This document shows, piece after piece, positions 1 through 13,019 of a stretch of 64,000 nt of DNA. Positions within the stretch are counted from its first letter, which is position 1, and every line of letters begins with the position of its first letter. This DNA comes from Salibacterium halotolerans (lineage in GTDB: Bacteria > Bacillota > Bacilli > Bacillales > Marinococcaceae): the NCBI RefSeq assembly GCF_900115625.1, contig NZ_FOXD01000002.1:124001-188000 (forward strand). The letters are read 5' to 3'. The notes below the pieces were generated by a model. That model did not search any database. It had not been told where the DNA came from and saw only the letters and a list, made by a program, of their open reading frames with translations. The position numbers and the translations under genes are program-made.

Positions 1-1831
1 GGATTGTCAGAATGAGCCGGGAATTGTCGTATGAGCCGGGACATATCGAAAATCTCGCCGCCGCGAAAGAAATCGGCATCCCCGATTCTGAAATCGCAAG
101 GCTTTGGGACTGGCAGGAAAAAGACGTGTACGTACTGCGCCGCCGCAGAGGCATCACACCTGTTTATAAAATGGTGGACACGTGTGCCGCCGAATTTGAA
201 TCCCAAACGCCGTATTACTATTCCACCTACGAACAGGAGAATGAAAGCGGCCCAAGCGGACGTCCATCTGTGCTGGTGCTCGGCTCCGGCCCTATCCGCA
301 TCGGGCAGGGTATCGAATTTGACTATGCAACCGTGCACGCCGTATGGGCGCTGCAGGAAGAAGGTTATGAAGCGGTTATCATGAATAATAACCCGGAAAC
401 AGTATCGACGGACTTCAGTACGTCCGACAAGCTTTACTTTGAACCACTGACGGTGGAGGATGTTATGCATGTCGTGGATCTGGAACAGCCGGAAGGTGTT
501 ATCGTTCAGTTCGGAGGACAGACCGCTGTCAATCTGGCCGATGAACTGCATGCGCGCGGTGTAACGATTCTCGGGACGACACTTGAAGATATGGACCGCG
601 CCGAGGACCGTGATAAATTTGAACAGACCCTCCATGAGCTGGACATTCCGCAGCCTCTCGGCAAAACAGCGGTGTCAACGGGAGAAGCACGGAAGATAGC
701 ATCCGATATCGGTTACCCGGTCCTTGTACGCCCGTCTTATGTACTCGGGGGCAGAGCGATGGAAATCGTTGATGATGAAACGGAACTGCGTTCTTACATG
801 GAACGGGCTGTGAAAGTGAATGAAAAGCACCCCGTTCTGATCGACCGTTACATGGTTGGAAAAGAAGTGGAAGTAGACGCGGTGTCCGACGGAGAGACGG
901 TCTTTATACCAGGGATTATGGAGCATATTGAAAGAGCCGGCGTTCATTCCGGCGATTCGATTGCGGTGTATCCAACCTGGTCCCTAAGTGAAGAGGTCAA
1001 ACAGAAGATTGTGGAACGCACGGTTGCGATCGGCAAAGGACTGAATATAAAAGGGCTCCTTAATATTCAGTTTGTCATTCATGAAGAAGATGTTTACGTT
1101 CTTGAGGTGAATCCAAGAGCCAGCCGGACCGTACCTTTCCTGAGCAAAATCACCGGTGTTCCAATCGCAGCCGCGGCGACAAGAGCCATGGCGGGTACGA
1201 CGCTGGTAGAACAGGGCTACGCCGACGGCATGCTTCCGGAGAAGAAAGAAGTCTCCGTAAAAGTTCCGGTATTCTCCTTTGCGAAACTGCGCCGTGTGGA
1301 TATTTCATTAGGACCTGAAATGAAATCAACAGGTGAAGTCATAGGCCGGGACGCCTCTCTTGAAAAAGCACTCTATAAAGGATTGATTGCATCAGGCATG
1401 AGCATCCCTGCCCACGGTTCGGTGCTTTTCACGGTAGCAGACAAAAACAAAGACGAAGCATTGAAACTGGCACAGCGTTTCCATGCCATCGGCTATACGC
1501 TTCTTGCGACGCAGGGAACGGCTGATTTTCTGCGCAGACACGCCATTCCTGCTCAAACGGTAAATAAAGTATCTGAGTCATCCCCTGATCTGCTCGATGT
1601 GATCCGCAAAGGTCAGGCTCAGTTTATCATTAACACCTTGACCCAAGGCAAACAGCCGGCAAGGGACGGATTCCGGATCCGCCGGGAAGCTGTTGAAAAT
1701 GAAGTGGTCTGCATGACGTCGATGGACACGGCGGATGCATTGCTCAGGGTGCTTGAAATGTTCTCCTTCTCCACCGAGGCCGTGCCGGAAATGACAAAAC
1801 GCACGTCACCGGCATCCGGCGGGGTAACCGT

Positions 1832-1835
<4 letters not shown>
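1..1835 (+). CDS. carB: Carbamoyl-phosphate synthase large subunit, C-terminal part
   Basis: This is the C-terminal ~610 residues of the ATP-dependent ligase that makes carbamoyl phosphate from glutamine-derived ammonia and bicarbonate for pyrimidine synthesis. The reading frame is open to the left edge, so the gene starts before the window; the family is about 1,070 residues long, so roughly 460 are missing. Visible parts are the end of the oligomerisation region, the second ATP-grasp half (starting near fragment residue 75 with [19 protein letters not shown], later [12 protein letters not shown]) and the C-terminal MGS-like allosteric domain (about fragment residues 460-600). The stop overlaps the start of pyrK (ATGA), showing translational coupling. 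By analogy with B. subtilis this is the pyrimidine-specific pyrAB, since pyrK-D-F-E follow. Confidence 0.97.
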
Positions 1836-4226
<2,391 letters not shown>

Positions 4227-4227
4227 C

Positions 4228-4878
4228 ATGAAACAATGGCTGGCAGAGGAACTATTGAAAATTGAAGCAGTGAGTTTAAGTCCGAACGAGCCGTATACGT
4301 GGACATCTGGTATTAAGTCCCCGATTTACTGCGACAACCGGCTGACTCTGTCTTATCCTGCTCTGCGTAAAGCGATAGCCCGCGGTCTGGCGGACATGAT
4401 ACGAAAAAAATACCCGGAGGCTGACATCGTGGCAGGGACAGCAACAGCAGGCATCGCTCATGCGGCGCTCGCTGCAGATATGATGGAACTGCCTATGATT
4501 TATGTCCGTAGTTCGTCCAAATCGCATGGAAAAGAAAACCGGATTGAGGGAGAAATGCAGAGCGGCCGGAAAGTAGTCATTGTGGAAGACCTTATATCAA
4601 CAGGCGGTAGTGTCGTGAAAGTGAAAGACGCGTTGCTTGAAAACGGCGCCGAAGTGCTCGGCACCGCTGCCATTTTCACCTATGGTCTTCAAAAAGGCGA
4701 GGGGCAGCTCCACGGGGCAGGAATGGAGTGGGATACCCTGACTGATTATGGAACATTGATCGACACCGCCCTGCACAAAAACTATTTAAGCCAAAACGAA
4801 GCCGAGCGGCTCCACCGCTGGAAGCAGAACCCCGAAGACGAAAGCTGGCTGCAGACGGATGAAGCATCTTCCTCCTGA
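4228..4878 (+). CDS. pyrE: Orotate phosphoribosyltransferase
   Basis: Joins orotate to PRPP to give OMP. The 216-residue protein has the PRPP-binding loop [13 protein letters not shown] at residues 116-128 and an N-terminal substrate segment [15 protein letters not shown]. It follows pyrF by one base, with an ATGGAGGGACC ribosome binding site in the pyrF end. It is the last gene of the pyr operon: a strong terminator follows 11 bases after the stop. Confidence 0.97.
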   Translation: MKQWLAEELLKIEAVSLSPNEPYTWTSGIKSPIYCDNRLTLSYPALRKAIARGLADMIRKKYPEADIVAGTATAGIAHAALAADMMELPMIYVRSSSKSHGKENRIEGEMQSGRKVVIVEDLISTGGSVVKVKDALLENGAEVLGTAAIFTYGLQKGEGQLHGAGMEWDTLTDYGTLIDTALHKNYLSQNEAERLHRWKQNPEDESWLQTDEASSS

Positions 4879-4889
4879 AAATGTACTGG

Positions 4890-4939
4890 AAATAAAACGC
4901 TTCCGCTTATCATACATGACAGCCGGAAGCGTTTTATTT
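4890..4939. terminator. Bidirectional terminator between pyrE and rqcH
   Basis: A 16-bp perfect inverted repeat (left arm AAATAAAACGCTTCCG, 4890-4905; right arm 4924-4939) has A-rich and T-rich flanks, so it gives a U-tract in both directions. It lies between two convergent genes and should end the pyr operon on the plus strand and rqcH on the minus strand. Confidence 0.9.
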
Positions 4940-5000
4940 CGTAATAACCCAGTCTCAGGTTTTTCTTCATGAACACGGTGTTGTAAGGAAACGTTTAGTG

Positions 5001-6719
5001 TTACTGGTCCGCCTGCAGGCGCAGGATGAGATCCTGGTCGGGGGTGACAAACACGGTGGACTGGTTGTCATAGGTAACAAAACCTGGTTTTGATCCGTTT
5101 GGTTTCCATACGTGTTTGATGCTCGTGTAATCGACGGGGACGGATCCCGATTCTCTCGCCTTCGAAAAATAGGCGGCGATGTTAGCAGCTTCAAGCAGTG
5201 TTTCCGTTGATGGATCACTGTCCCGGATCACAACGTGGGACCCCGGGATATCCTTTGTGTGAAGCCACGTATCTTCGCGCTTCGCCGCACGGGACGTTAA
5301 ATATTCATTCTGCTTATTGTTTTTGCCTACCAGAATTTCCGCACCGTCCGATGATCTGTATGTTTCGAGAACCGGTTTGGCTGGTTTATTTTTTCTGCGT
5401 TTTTTCTCCGGCTGTTTTTTGATATAACCGCCTTCTGACAACTCTTCACGTATTTCCTCAATATCAGAAGGAGAAGCTGTCTCAAGCTGCTGAATGAGCT
5501 GTTCGAGGTATTGCATCTCGGACCGGGCTTCCGATATCTGTTTTCTGCTCATCTCAAGCGACGTCTTCGCTTTGTTGTACTGGCGGAAGAACGCCTGCGC
5601 ATTATCGGACGGGGCTTTCTGCGGATCGAGTGGAATCGTTATCGTCCCGCCGTTCTCATCATAATAGTCCATGACGTTTACTTCTTCTTCCCCGCCTTTG
5701 ACGATATGAAGATTTGCCGTCAAAAGTTCCCCGAATTTCTGTGCTTCGTGGGCATTTTCCGCCCTTTTTTCGGTTTCTTCCAGCTTTTTAATTTTCTTTT
5801 TGTTTTTCTGCCATTCATTGCGCAGCATACGCTCAAGATCATAGGCGCGCTGCTTCACCCGGTCCCGCTCCGCTTTTCCGGAATGAAAACGATCGAGCAT
5901 TTCGCCGGTGGAAGAAAACATCTTCTGCTCTCCTTCCAGATGCGTCATATCCAGAACAGCGTAATATTCTTTTCCGCCCTGCTCGATGATCTGCGGGGTG
6001 TAGTTTTCGTCCGCGGCTTGTTTCATCATGGACGTAAACATGGAAGCGATGGACCGAGCGCCCGCCCCGATGCCACAGCGGTGAATCACTTCCTTTGCCG
6101 TCTGCGGAGAAATACCGGTGAAATGCTGTACCAGCTGCTGGTCCAGCTTTCCTTCGTTCATATCCAGCTTCTTGATAATGGTCTCTTCACCGGCTGCCAG
6201 AGGATTCTCTTTATGCTGGACGGGAGGATGAACGTATTCCCTGCCTGGCAGAATCGTACGGTACCGGTTAACAGACGGTGGGAGGTGTTTCATGCTGTCG
6301 AGGATGATTCCCGTTTCTGCTTCGACGAGCATGATGTTACTGTGTTTTCCCATAATCTCCACAACAAGGTGTTTGATGGACGTATCCCCGAGTTCATTTT
6401 TCCCTTCAATGACAAAGGTGACGATCCGTTCCATACCTTCCTGCCTGATTTCACGGACAAAACCACCTTCGATGTGTTTGCGCAGAAGCATGCAGAACAT
6501 CGGGGGTTCTTTTGCATTATCGATTTTCATCCCTGTTACATGCATCCGTGCAAAACCAGGATTCGCCGATAACAATACTTGATGATTCTGGTGGTTTGCA
6601 CGGATGGTGAGAAGCAGGTCGGTTTTATAAGGTTGTTTTATTTTTGTGATACGGCCGTTTTGGAATGTATGGCTGCATTCATCAACGGCTGCTTTGGTCA
6701 TCATTCCATCAAAAGACAT
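5001..6719 (-). CDS. rqcH: Ribosome quality control protein RqcH (NFACT family, YloA)
   Basis: RqcH binds the 50S subunit of a stalled ribosome and recruits tRNA-Ala to add C-terminal alanine tails that mark the nascent chain for proteolysis (known for B. subtilis). The 572-residue protein has the NFACT-N domain, helix-hairpin segment, long coiled coil (about residues 270-440) and NFACT-R domain (ILVGKNNKQNEYLT, then TWLHTKDIPGSHVVIR). The ATG at 6719 is chosen because it gives the family start MSFDGM and follows a GGAAGGA site; the upstream extension to 6833 overlaps yloB and is not conserved. The DR pair of B. subtilis RqcH (D97-R98) is E97-R98 here. Older databases call it fibronectin-binding protein. 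Confidence 0.96.
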   Translation of the reverse strand: MSFDGMMTKAAVDECSHTFQNGRITKIKQPYKTDLLLTIRANHQNHQVLLSANPGFARMHVTGMKIDNAKEPPMFCMLLRKHIEGGFVREIRQEGMERIVTFVIEGKNELGDTSIKHLVVEIMGKHSNIMLVEAETGIILDSMKHLPPSVNRYRTILPGREYVHPPVQHKENPLAAGEETIIKKLDMNEGKLDQQLVQHFTGISPQTAKEVIHRCGIGAGARSIASMFTSMMKQAADENYTPQIIEQGGKEYYAVLDMTHLEGEQKMFSSTGEMLDRFHSGKAERDRVKQRAYDLERMLRNEWQKNKKKIKKLEETEKRAENAHEAQKFGELLTANLHIVKGGEEEVNVMDYYDENGGTITIPLDPQKAPSDNAQAFFRQYNKAKTSLEMSRKQISEARSEMQYLEQLIQQLETASPSDIEEIREELSEGGYIKKQPEKKRRKNKPAKPVLETYRSSDGAEILVGKNNKQNEYLTSRAAKREDTWLHTKDIPGSHVVIRDSDPSTETLLEAANIAAYFSKARESGSVPVDYTSIKHVWKPNGSKPGFVTYDNQSTVFVTPDQDLILRLQADQ

Positions 6720-6750
6720 ACGGGCATTCCTTCCTTTCTGCTGTCTCACA

Positions 6751-6779
6751 AGTATAGCATGAATAACGGCTCGTCTGAA
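6751..6779 (-). promoter_or_regulatory. Probable SigA promoter of rqcH
   Basis: On the minus strand TTCAGA (4/6 match to the -35) is followed by a 17-base spacer and TATACT (5/6 match to the -10), about 30 bases before the rqcH start. Assignment rests on consensus matching only. Confidence 0.55.
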
Positions 6780-6819
6780 TACAATGTGATGATACGTTGA
6801 AGGACAAGGAGCGAGCGGA

Positions 6820-9459
6820 ATGAACTGGTACAACCAAACCCGGGAAGAACTGGAACGTATGCTGAACGTGTCGGCATCGAGCGGCCTGAAAGATGAAGAG
6901 GCTGCATCGAGGAAAAAACAGCACGGCGCAAACCGACTGGAAGAAAAGAAAAAAACTCCGTCATGGAAACTTTTTCTGCAGCAGTTTCAGGATATGATGA
7001 TTGTCCTTTTGATCGGCGCGGTTCTTGTTTCAGCTCTGCTGGGAGAATACGCGGATGTGTTCACGATTGTCGGTATCGTTTTGTTAAACGGCATTTTAGG
7101 ATTTATCCAGGAAAACAAAGCGGAAAAATCTCTGGATACGCTGAAGGAACTTTCTTCTCCCATGATGGTCGTTCAGCGCAGCGGTGTCTGGAAAACAATC
7201 CCTTCTGAAGATGCGGTACCGGGGGATATTGTACGATTAAAAAGCGGTGACAAAATAAGTGCTGATATCCGTCTTTTCAACGTCCAGGGCTTGATGACGG
7301 AAGAATCACCCTTAACAGGAGAATCCCAGCCGGTTGAAAAAGAGGCAGGGCCGCTGGAGAAAAAACATCTTTCCATCGGCGAAAGAGTAAACATGGCATT
7401 TTCCGGTACGCTTGTTACGAAAGGACAAGCTGAAGGTATCGTTGTTGCTTCCGGTATGAAAACGGAAATGGGGAAGATCGCTCATCTGCTGTCGGAATCC
7501 AAAACAAGCGAAACGCCGCTGCAGCAGAGGCTGGCCCACCTGGGAAAAGTATTAATAAGCGGAGCGCTGATTTTAACGTCGGCCGTCGTATTACTTGGTA
7601 TTGCACAGGGGCAGCCGTTTTACAAGATGATCCTGTCCGGTGTATCCCTTGCGGTGGCAGCCATACCGGAGGGACTGCCGGCGATTGTGACGGTCGTGCT
7701 GGCACTCGGCGTGCAGCGTATGATTAAACAAAACGCTATTGTCCGGCATCTGCCGGCTGTGGAAACACTGGGGTGCGCCTCCATCATCTGCTCGGATAAA
7801 ACCGGGACGCTTACGGAAAACAAGATGACCGTGACCGGAATATGGAATGAACATGGTTTATCGGTGCGAAGCAAGCGCAAAGACCGGTTTGACCGGAGAC
7901 GCTGTGAACATCTTCTTATCCAGTCCGTGCTTGCCAGTCAGCAGGCTATTGATACGTACCTGCAGGGCGGGACAAGCGGGGGCGATGCAACAGAGACCGC
8001 TCTCATGGAGGCAGCTCAGGAGCTTGGAGTCAATTTTCCCGAGTTGTTCTCTAAATATGAAGTGGAGAAAGTGTTTCCCTTTGATTCTGAACGCAAACGT
8101 ATGACGATGCTCGTCAAAGACAAAGAAGGGCGGCGGTTCGTTTTCAGCAAGGGCGCCCCGGATGTACTCCTTAAAAAGTGTACAAGCCTGCAGAAACAGG
8201 GAAGAACCGTGGCTATGAACAACGGAGCCGTGAAGGAAATCAGGCAGATGATTGAAACGATGGCATCCAGGTCCTGGCGCACGATTGCGGTTGCGTCCCG
8301 ATCCGCTTCATCCCATGAACGAATCGAAACGGCCGCTGACGCAGAGAAGGACCTGACATTTACAGGTATGCTCGGCATGATGGACCCCCCGCGGCCCGAA
8401 GCTGCCGCCGCCGTCCGTGAATGCCGGAGAGCAGGAATCAAAACGGTGATGATCACCGGAGATCATAAAACAACCGCAGCCGCGGTCGCACGCAGTATCG
8501 GTATTCTCCCTAAGTATGGAAAGGTGATGAGTGGACAAGAATGGAACACATCAGCTCCTGAAAAAAAACGGGAGATGCTGCAGCGTACGTATGTATTTGC
8601 AAGAGTCAGCCCCCGCGACAAACTCGATATTGTTCAGGAGCTGCAGAAAGCCGGGCACGTTGTTGCTATGACAGGGGACGGAGTCAATGATGCGCCGGCA
8701 CTGAAAGCTGCTGATATTGGTGTAGCGATGGGCCGTACAGGGACGGATGTTGCCAAGGAGGCTGCTGCTCTCGTACTGCGGGACGACAATTTCGCCACCA
8801 TCCGCCTGGCGATCAAAGAGGGGCGCAATATCTATGACAATATCCGTAAGTTTATCCGCTATATGCTCGCCTCCAATGTAGGGGAAATTCTCGTCATGCT
8901 GTTTGCGGTCATGCTTACGCTGCCGCTGCCGCTCGTTCCCATACAGATTCTTTGGATTAATTTAATCACAGACGGACTGCCTGCTATGGCTCTTGGGGTG
9001 GATCAACCGGAACGGGATGGTATGAACAGGCCGCCGCGGTCAAAAACAGAGAGTATTTTCGCAGACGGTATGGGAAAAAAGATTGTCAGCAGGGGCTTTT
9101 TAATCGGTATTGTCACACTGATCGGGTTTATAACGGCGCTTTGGGAATATCCGCAGGATCTTGTCCGAGCCCAGACGATTGCGTTTTCCACTCTTGTTAT
9201 GGCACAGCTGATTCATGTGTTTGACTGCCGGGCGTCTACTTCTATTTTTGACCGAAAGCCGTTTGAAAACAAGTTTCTTACCATGTCGGTTTTATCATCG
9301 GTGCTGCTGCTTTTGATCGTTATCTACGTTCCGTGGTTTCAGCCCGTGTTCCATACTACGCCGCTTACGGCAATGGAATGGCTTCTTGTTATGGCGCTTG
9401 CATCCATTCCTACGTTCGCTCTTGCCGGAGGACGGAATTGGAACAAAAAACGTAACTAA
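6820..9459 (+). CDS. yloB: P-type calcium-transporting ATPase (YloB-like)
   Basis: An 879-residue P2A-type ATPase of the SERCA/YloB kind that pumps Ca2+ out of the cytoplasm. All core motifs are visible: actuator TGES at 166-169, PEGLP in the metal-binding M4 helix, phosphorylation site DKTGT with D326, and the hinge TGDGVND starting at T618, with further membrane segments after it. B. subtilis YloB is linked to spore heat resistance. It is divergent from rqcH, as in B. subtilis yloA-yloB. The start ATG follows AAGGAGCGAG. Calcium specificity is inferred from similarity and from PEGLP; related pumps move Mn2+. Confidence 0.93.
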   Translation: MNWYNQTREELERMLNVSASSGLKDEEAASRKKQHGANRLEEKKKTPSWKLFLQQFQDMMIVLLIGAVLVSALLGEYADVFTIVGIVLLNGILGFIQENKAEKSLDTLKELSSPMMVVQRSGVWKTIPSEDAVPGDIVRLKSGDKISADIRLFNVQGLMTEESPLTGESQPVEKEAGPLEKKHLSIGERVNMAFSGTLVTKGQAEGIVVASGMKTEMGKIAHLLSESKTSETPLQQRLAHLGKVLISGALILTSAVVLLGIAQGQPFYKMILSGVSLAVAAIPEGLPAIVTVVLALGVQRMIKQNAIVRHLPAVETLGCASIICSDKTGTLTENKMTVTGIWNEHGLSVRSKRKDRFDRRRCEHLLIQSVLASQQAIDTYLQGGTSGGDATETALMEAAQELGVNFPELFSKYEVEKVFPFDSERKRMTMLVKDKEGRRFVFSKGAPDVLLKKCTSLQKQGRTVAMNNGAVKEIRQMIETMASRSWRTIAVASRSASSHERIETAADAEKDLTFTGMLGMMDPPRPEAAAAVRECRRAGIKTVMITGDHKTTAAAVARSIGILPKYGKVMSGQEWNTSAPEKKREMLQRTYVFARVSPRDKLDIVQELQKAGHVVAMTGDGVNDAPALKAADIGVAMGRTGTDVAKEAAALVLRDDNFATIRLAIKEGRNIYDNIRKFIRYMLASNVGEILVMLFAVMLTLPLPLVPIQILWINLITDGLPAMALGVDQPERDGMNRPPRSKTESIFADGMGKKIVSRGFLIGIVTLIGFITALWEYPQDLVRAQTIAFSTLVMAQLIHVFDCRASTSIFDRKPFENKFLTMSVLSSVLLLLIVIYVPWFQPVFHTTPLTAMEWLLVMALASIPTFALAGGRNWNKKRN

Positions 9460-9484
9460 TACAGGCTTTCCCCTTTTCTTCGGC

Positions 9485-9513
9485 TTGTAGCGGGTGATAA
9501 AATTAGCTAGAAT
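9485..9513 (+). promoter_or_regulatory. Possible SigA promoter of yloC-remA-gmk-rpoZ
   Basis: TTGTAG, a 17-base spacer and TAGAAT (5/6 match) lie directly before yloC. The -35 element is weak (3/6), so this is tentative; it would drive the operon after the yloB stop. Confidence 0.35.
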
Positions 9514-9534
9514 AGGAGAAGCGGAAGTGATAGA

Positions 9535-10419
9535 ATGCTGAGAAGTATGACCGGCTATGGAAGCAGTACGGTGGAGACCGGGGAAGGCCGGATAACGGTG
9601 GAGATGAAATCGGTGAATCATCGATACTGCGATATTTTGTTCCGGATGCCGCGGGCTCTGAATTACCTGGAAGATACACTCCGCCGCCGGGTTCAGGAGA
9701 AAGTGGAGCGCGGACGGGTGGAAGTTTTCATATCTTTGGAGGGAGAAGCCCGTTCCAAACGCGATGTGACAGTGGACTGGGGGCTTCTTCATCAATTTCT
9801 CGACCGTGCTGATGAAATGGAACAGTGGAATGTGTTTGATGCAAGGCTGCGGCTTCAGGATTTTCTGCTCCACCCGGATATATCAGCCGTAGAAGAACGA
9901 AGCGGCCTGAATGATACCTGGGAATCAGGTGTTGAAGAAGCAGTGAAAGAAGCTTCTGCGGATTTGTCGGAGATGAGACAGAAAGAAGGGGAAGCTCTGC
10001 AGGCTGATCTGGAAAATAGACTCGCCGTGATAAAACAGGAGGCTGAAGACATTTACCGGAATGCACCATCCGTCGTAGAGGCTTACCGCAGGCGGCTTTA
10101 TGAACGGATTCAGGAGGCAATACGTGAAACAGGCTATGCTCCCGATGAACAGCGGCTGTTGACGGAAGCAGCAGTTTTTGCCGATAAAGCAGATGTGCAG
10201 GAGGAAGTCACCCGTCTTTTCTCTCATTGCAGCCAATTTTCCTCCATTCTCGGTGAAGAGGGTGCCAAAGGCAGGAAGCTGGATTTTCTCATGCAGGAGA
10301 TGAACCGGGAAGCAAATACAATCGGGTCGAAAGCTGGAAGCGCTGAACTCGGCCGGATTGTAGTGGAAATGAAAAGTGAACTTGAAAAAATGAAAGAACA
10401 GGTGCAGAATATAGAATAG
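9535..10419 (+). CDS. yloC: YicC/YloC family endoribonuclease
   Basis: A 294-residue member of the YicC/YloC family, whose members act in RNA turnover (E. coli YicC assists sRNA decay and is an endoribonuclease). The N-terminus MLRSMTGYG and a C-terminal DUF1732-type segment (KLDFLMQEMNREANTIGSK) are the family hallmarks. The central part is acidic and helical. It is followed by remA and gmk, the standard Bacillus order. Target RNAs cannot be judged from sequence. Confidence 0.93.
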   Translation: MLRSMTGYGSSTVETGEGRITVEMKSVNHRYCDILFRMPRALNYLEDTLRRRVQEKVERGRVEVFISLEGEARSKRDVTVDWGLLHQFLDRADEMEQWNVFDARLRLQDFLLHPDISAVEERSGLNDTWESGVEEAVKEASADLSEMRQKEGEALQADLENRLAVIKQEAEDIYRNAPSVVEAYRRRLYERIQEAIRETGYAPDEQRLLTEAAVFADKADVQEEVTRLFSHCSQFSSILGEEGAKGRKLDFLMQEMNREANTIGSKAGSAELGRIVVEMKSELEKMKEQVQNIE

Positions 10420-10504
10420 ACATCGAACGCATTTTCGATTGCAGCACAGGAAGCTCCAAAAACATAGAGCGAAGCCGCCGCTTTGGACGAAGTGAGGGAT
10501 TGTT

Positions 10505-10768
10505 GTGAATATTAAACTGATTAATATCGGGTTTGGCAACATCGTGTCGGCAAACCGGATTATTTCCATCGTCAGCCCGGAGTCAGCTCCAATCAAACGG
10601 ATTATCCAGGAGGCGAGAGACCGGGATATGCTGGTCGATGCAACATACGGACGCAGGACAAGAGCTGTTATCATCGTTGACAGCGACCATGTTATTTTAT
10701 CGGCTGTCCAGCCGGAAACGGTAGCGCAGCGACTGACGACACGGGATGATTCCACCGACGATTCTTAA
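10505..10768 (+). CDS. remA: Extracellular matrix regulator RemA
   Basis: An 87-residue DNA-binding regulator (YlzA) that in B. subtilis activates matrix (epsA-O, tapA) and osmoprotection genes by forming ring-like oligomers. R18, R50 and R51, the basic residues important for DNA binding in the B. subtilis protein, are present. Translation starts at GUG (10505) behind a GTGAGGG site, giving the family start [12 protein letters not shown]. It sits between yloC and gmk, as in B. subtilis. Confidence 0.95.
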   Translation: MNIKLINIGFGNIVSANRIISIVSPESAPIKRIIQEARDRDMLVDATYGRRTRAVIIVDSDHVILSAVQPETVAQRLTTRDDSTDDS

Positions 10769-10797
10769 TTATTTTTTGCAGAAAGGCGTTGGAGTCC

Positions 10798-11412
10798 ATG
10801 CAGGATGATAAAGGTTTATTGATTGTTTTATCCGGGCCTGCCGGAGTCGGAAAAGGCACGGTCTGCCGTGCACTGCGGGAACAGAATACAGACATTAAAT
10901 ACTCTGTATCTGCTACAACGAGAAACCCCCGCGAAGGAGAAACACACGGGGTGAATTACTTCTTTAAATCAAAACAGGAATTTGAACAGATGATTGAAGA
11001 AGACCGTCTTCTCGAATGGGCCAGATATGTAGATAATTATTACGGCACGCCGCTGGATAATGTACTGGATACCATAAACAGCGGGCAGGATATTATACTC
11101 GAAATAGAAGTGCAGGGCGCCGGTAAAGTCAGGGAAAAACACCCCGAAGGCGTTTATATCTTTTTGATGCCCCCGAGTCTGGCGGAACTGCGGTCGCGCA
11201 TTACAGAACGCGGAACCGAGACCGAAGAACTGATAAATAAACGCATGACAGTGGCCAGAGAAGAACTGGAAATGATGAAACATTACGACTATGTGGTGGA
11301 AAATGATGAAGTCGGCTCGGCTGTTGAGCGCATCCGCTCGATTGTTACCGCCGAGCATTGTAAAAAAGACAGGCTGATAAACAAATATCAACAATTAGTG
11401 GAGGTCAAGTAA
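10798..11412 (+). CDS. gmk: Guanylate kinase
   Basis: Phosphorylates GMP to GDP with ATP. The P-loop [10 protein letters not shown] is near residue 12, the GMP-binding RNPREGE near 44, and the lid RGTETEE near 133. The ATG at 10798 (204 residues) matches the family N-terminus; an in-frame UUG at 10789 is possible but lies only two bases from the AAAGG ribosome binding site. The stop is one base before the rpoZ ATG. Confidence 0.96.
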   Translation: MQDDKGLLIVLSGPAGVGKGTVCRALREQNTDIKYSVSATTRNPREGETHGVNYFFKSKQEFEQMIEEDRLLEWARYVDNYYGTPLDNVLDTINSGQDIILEIEVQGAGKVREKHPEGVYIFLMPPSLAELRSRITERGTETEELINKRMTVAREELEMMKHYDYVVENDEVGSAVERIRSIVTAEHCKKDRLINKYQQLVEVK

Positions 11413-11413
11413 T

Positions 11414-11620
11414 ATGCTTTATCCATCTGTAGACACACTCATGAATCATATTGATTCCAAATACACCTTGTGCACCATCTCCGCACTCCGCGCCCGCGAA
11501 CTGAAAGAAGAACAGCAGGATCCGGAATTCACCGGTAAGGATTATGATTCTTCAAAGCTGGTCGGAGCGGCTTTGCAAGAAATTGACGAGGGAACTCTTG
11601 GGTATAAACACAAAGAGTAA
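11414..11620 (+). CDS. rpoZ: RNA polymerase omega subunit
   Basis: A 68-residue omega subunit that helps beta' fold and assembly. It shows the conserved start MLYPSVDTLM and segment YTLCTISALRAREL, followed by the KLVGAALQEI helix. It is coupled to gmk with a one-base gap. The 187-base gap to coaBC holds two weak stem-loops (arms GCTGTA/TACAGC and GGAAGC/GCTTCC), neither a convincing terminator. Confidence 0.95.
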   Translation: MLYPSVDTLMNHIDSKYTLCTISALRARELKEEQQDPEFTGKDYDSSKLVGAALQEIDEGTLGYKHKE

Positions 11621-11807
11621 AACGACTGCTGGGAGGCTGTATCATAAGGTACAGCTTCTTTACATGGTCCGGGATAGATCATTTGGAAGCAGAAGCCCGG
11701 GACCGGAAGTGCTTCCCTCTTTCTATTTCATTTCATCAAGTTTTTCAGGGCTTTTTGTTTGATAGAGCTCTTTGTTTTTTTACGGATAAAAGAAGAGGAG
11801 GGACCCA

Positions 11808-13019
11808 ATGATGCTTGAAGGCAGACATGTGGTTCTTGGGGTCACCGGCGGCATTGCTGCTTATAAATCAGCCGCACTTGCCAGTAAACTTGTACAGGCC
11901 GGAGCAGAAGTAAAAGTTATCATGACCTCGCACGCAGAGGAATTCATAACACCGCTCACGTTTCAGGCGTTGACCCGGGATGTGGTGTATGACGACACGT
12001 TTGCAGAGAAAGAGCCGGAAAAAGTAGCCCATATCGATGTCGCAGACTGGGCGGATCTTATCATCATCGCCCCCGCCACGGCCGATATTTTAGCTCAGGC
12101 AGCGGGAGGTCATGCTGTCGATATGCTGACGACCACGCTTCTTGCGGCCCGCTGTCCGGTGTACGCCGCACCGGCCATGAACGTAAACATGTATGAACAT
12201 CCGGCCGTAGAGAGCAATATGCAGACACTAAAAGCCAGAGGTGTCCGGTTTATTGAACCGGGAGCGGGTTATCTTGCGTGCGGATGGGTCGGCAAAGGCA
12301 GGATGGCAGAACCGGAAGATATCACAGCCTTTCTCTCCTCAGAAAATGATCAAAATCAGTCTGCTTTCTCCGGAAAAAAGGTGCTTGTCACCGCAGGACC
12401 GACCCATGAGTACAGTGATCCGGCCAGGGTGTTCACCAACCCCTCAAGCGGGAAAATGGGGTTTGCCGCTGCAGCGGAAGCGGCTGCTCGCGGTGCCGAC
12501 GTTACATTGGTAGCCGGTCCGGTCCAGCTTGAGACTCCTCCAGGCGTACAGCGGATCGATGTTACGTCGGCTGAGGAAATGTATGAGACGGTTACCGGAC
12601 TCTATCCTGACGTGGATGCTGTATTGAAAGCTGCCGCGGTCTCTGATTACCGTCCGTCTGCCGTATACCCGGATAAAACAAAAAAGCAGGACGGAACTTT
12701 GACGATAGAAATGGAACGCACGAAAGACATTCTGGCTGAACTCGGCCATCAAAAAAAGAACCAGCTGCTGATCGGTTTCGCCGCAGAAACCACAAATCTT
12801 GAAGCCTATGCACAAAGCAAACTGGAGCGGAAGAATCTTGATATGGTAATCGGCAATCTTATTGGAACCGGTGATACCGGATTCGAAAGCGATACGAATG
12901 AGATGGTCATTCTGCGGAATGGGTACGAGCCGCAAAAGCTGCCGCTTCTCACAAAGACGGAGACGGCGGTGCGGATTTTTGATGCGGCGGAACCGCTTCT
13001 AAAAAAGGATGAGTCCTGA
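11808..13019 (+). CDS. coaBC: Phosphopantothenoylcysteine decarboxylase / phosphopantothenate-cysteine ligase
   Basis: Bifunctional enzyme for two steps of coenzyme A synthesis. The N-terminal half is the FMN-dependent CoaC decarboxylase (VTGGIAAYK, APATADILA, PAMNVNMYEHP and a substrate-lid cysteine in GYLACGWVGKGRM). The C-terminal half from about residue 188 is the CTP-using CoaB ligase (VTAGPTHE, NPSSGKMG, KAAAVSDYRP). Two adjacent ATGs (11808 and 11811) both fit the AGAGGAGGGA site; 11811 would give the more typical N-terminus. The last base is the first base of priA (TGATG). Confidence 0.96.
   Translation: MMLEGRHVVLGVTGGIAAYKSAALASKLVQAGAEVKVIMTSHAEEFITPLTFQALTRDVVYDDTFAEKEPEKVAHIDVADWADLIIIAPATADILAQAAGGHAVDMLTTTLLAARCPVYAAPAMNVNMYEHPAVESNMQTLKARGVRFIEPGAGYLACGWVGKGRMAEPEDITAFLSSENDQNQSAFSGKKVLVTAGPTHEYSDPARVFTNPSSGKMGFAAAAEAAARGADVTLVAGPVQLETPPGVQRIDVTSAEEMYETVTGLYPDVDAVLKAAAVSDYRPSAVYPDKTKKQDGTLTIEMERTKDILAELGHQKKNQLLIGFAAETTNLEAYAQSKLERKNLDMVIGNLIGTGDTGFESDTNEMVILRNGYEPQKLPLLTKTETAVRIFDAAEPLLKKDES

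Noticed and set aside
5511-6572. 353-codon open frame on the plus strand
   Set aside because: It is exactly antisense to rqcH, has no ribosome binding site or family resemblance, and reflects codon bias of the true gene.
6757-6785. SigA promoter for yloB
   Set aside because: TACAAT at 6780 is a fair -10, but no acceptable -35 lies 16-18 bases upstream.
11621-11807. Terminator or small RNA between rpoZ and coaBC
   Set aside because: Two short stems occur, but neither is followed by a proper U-tract or shows stable extended pairing.
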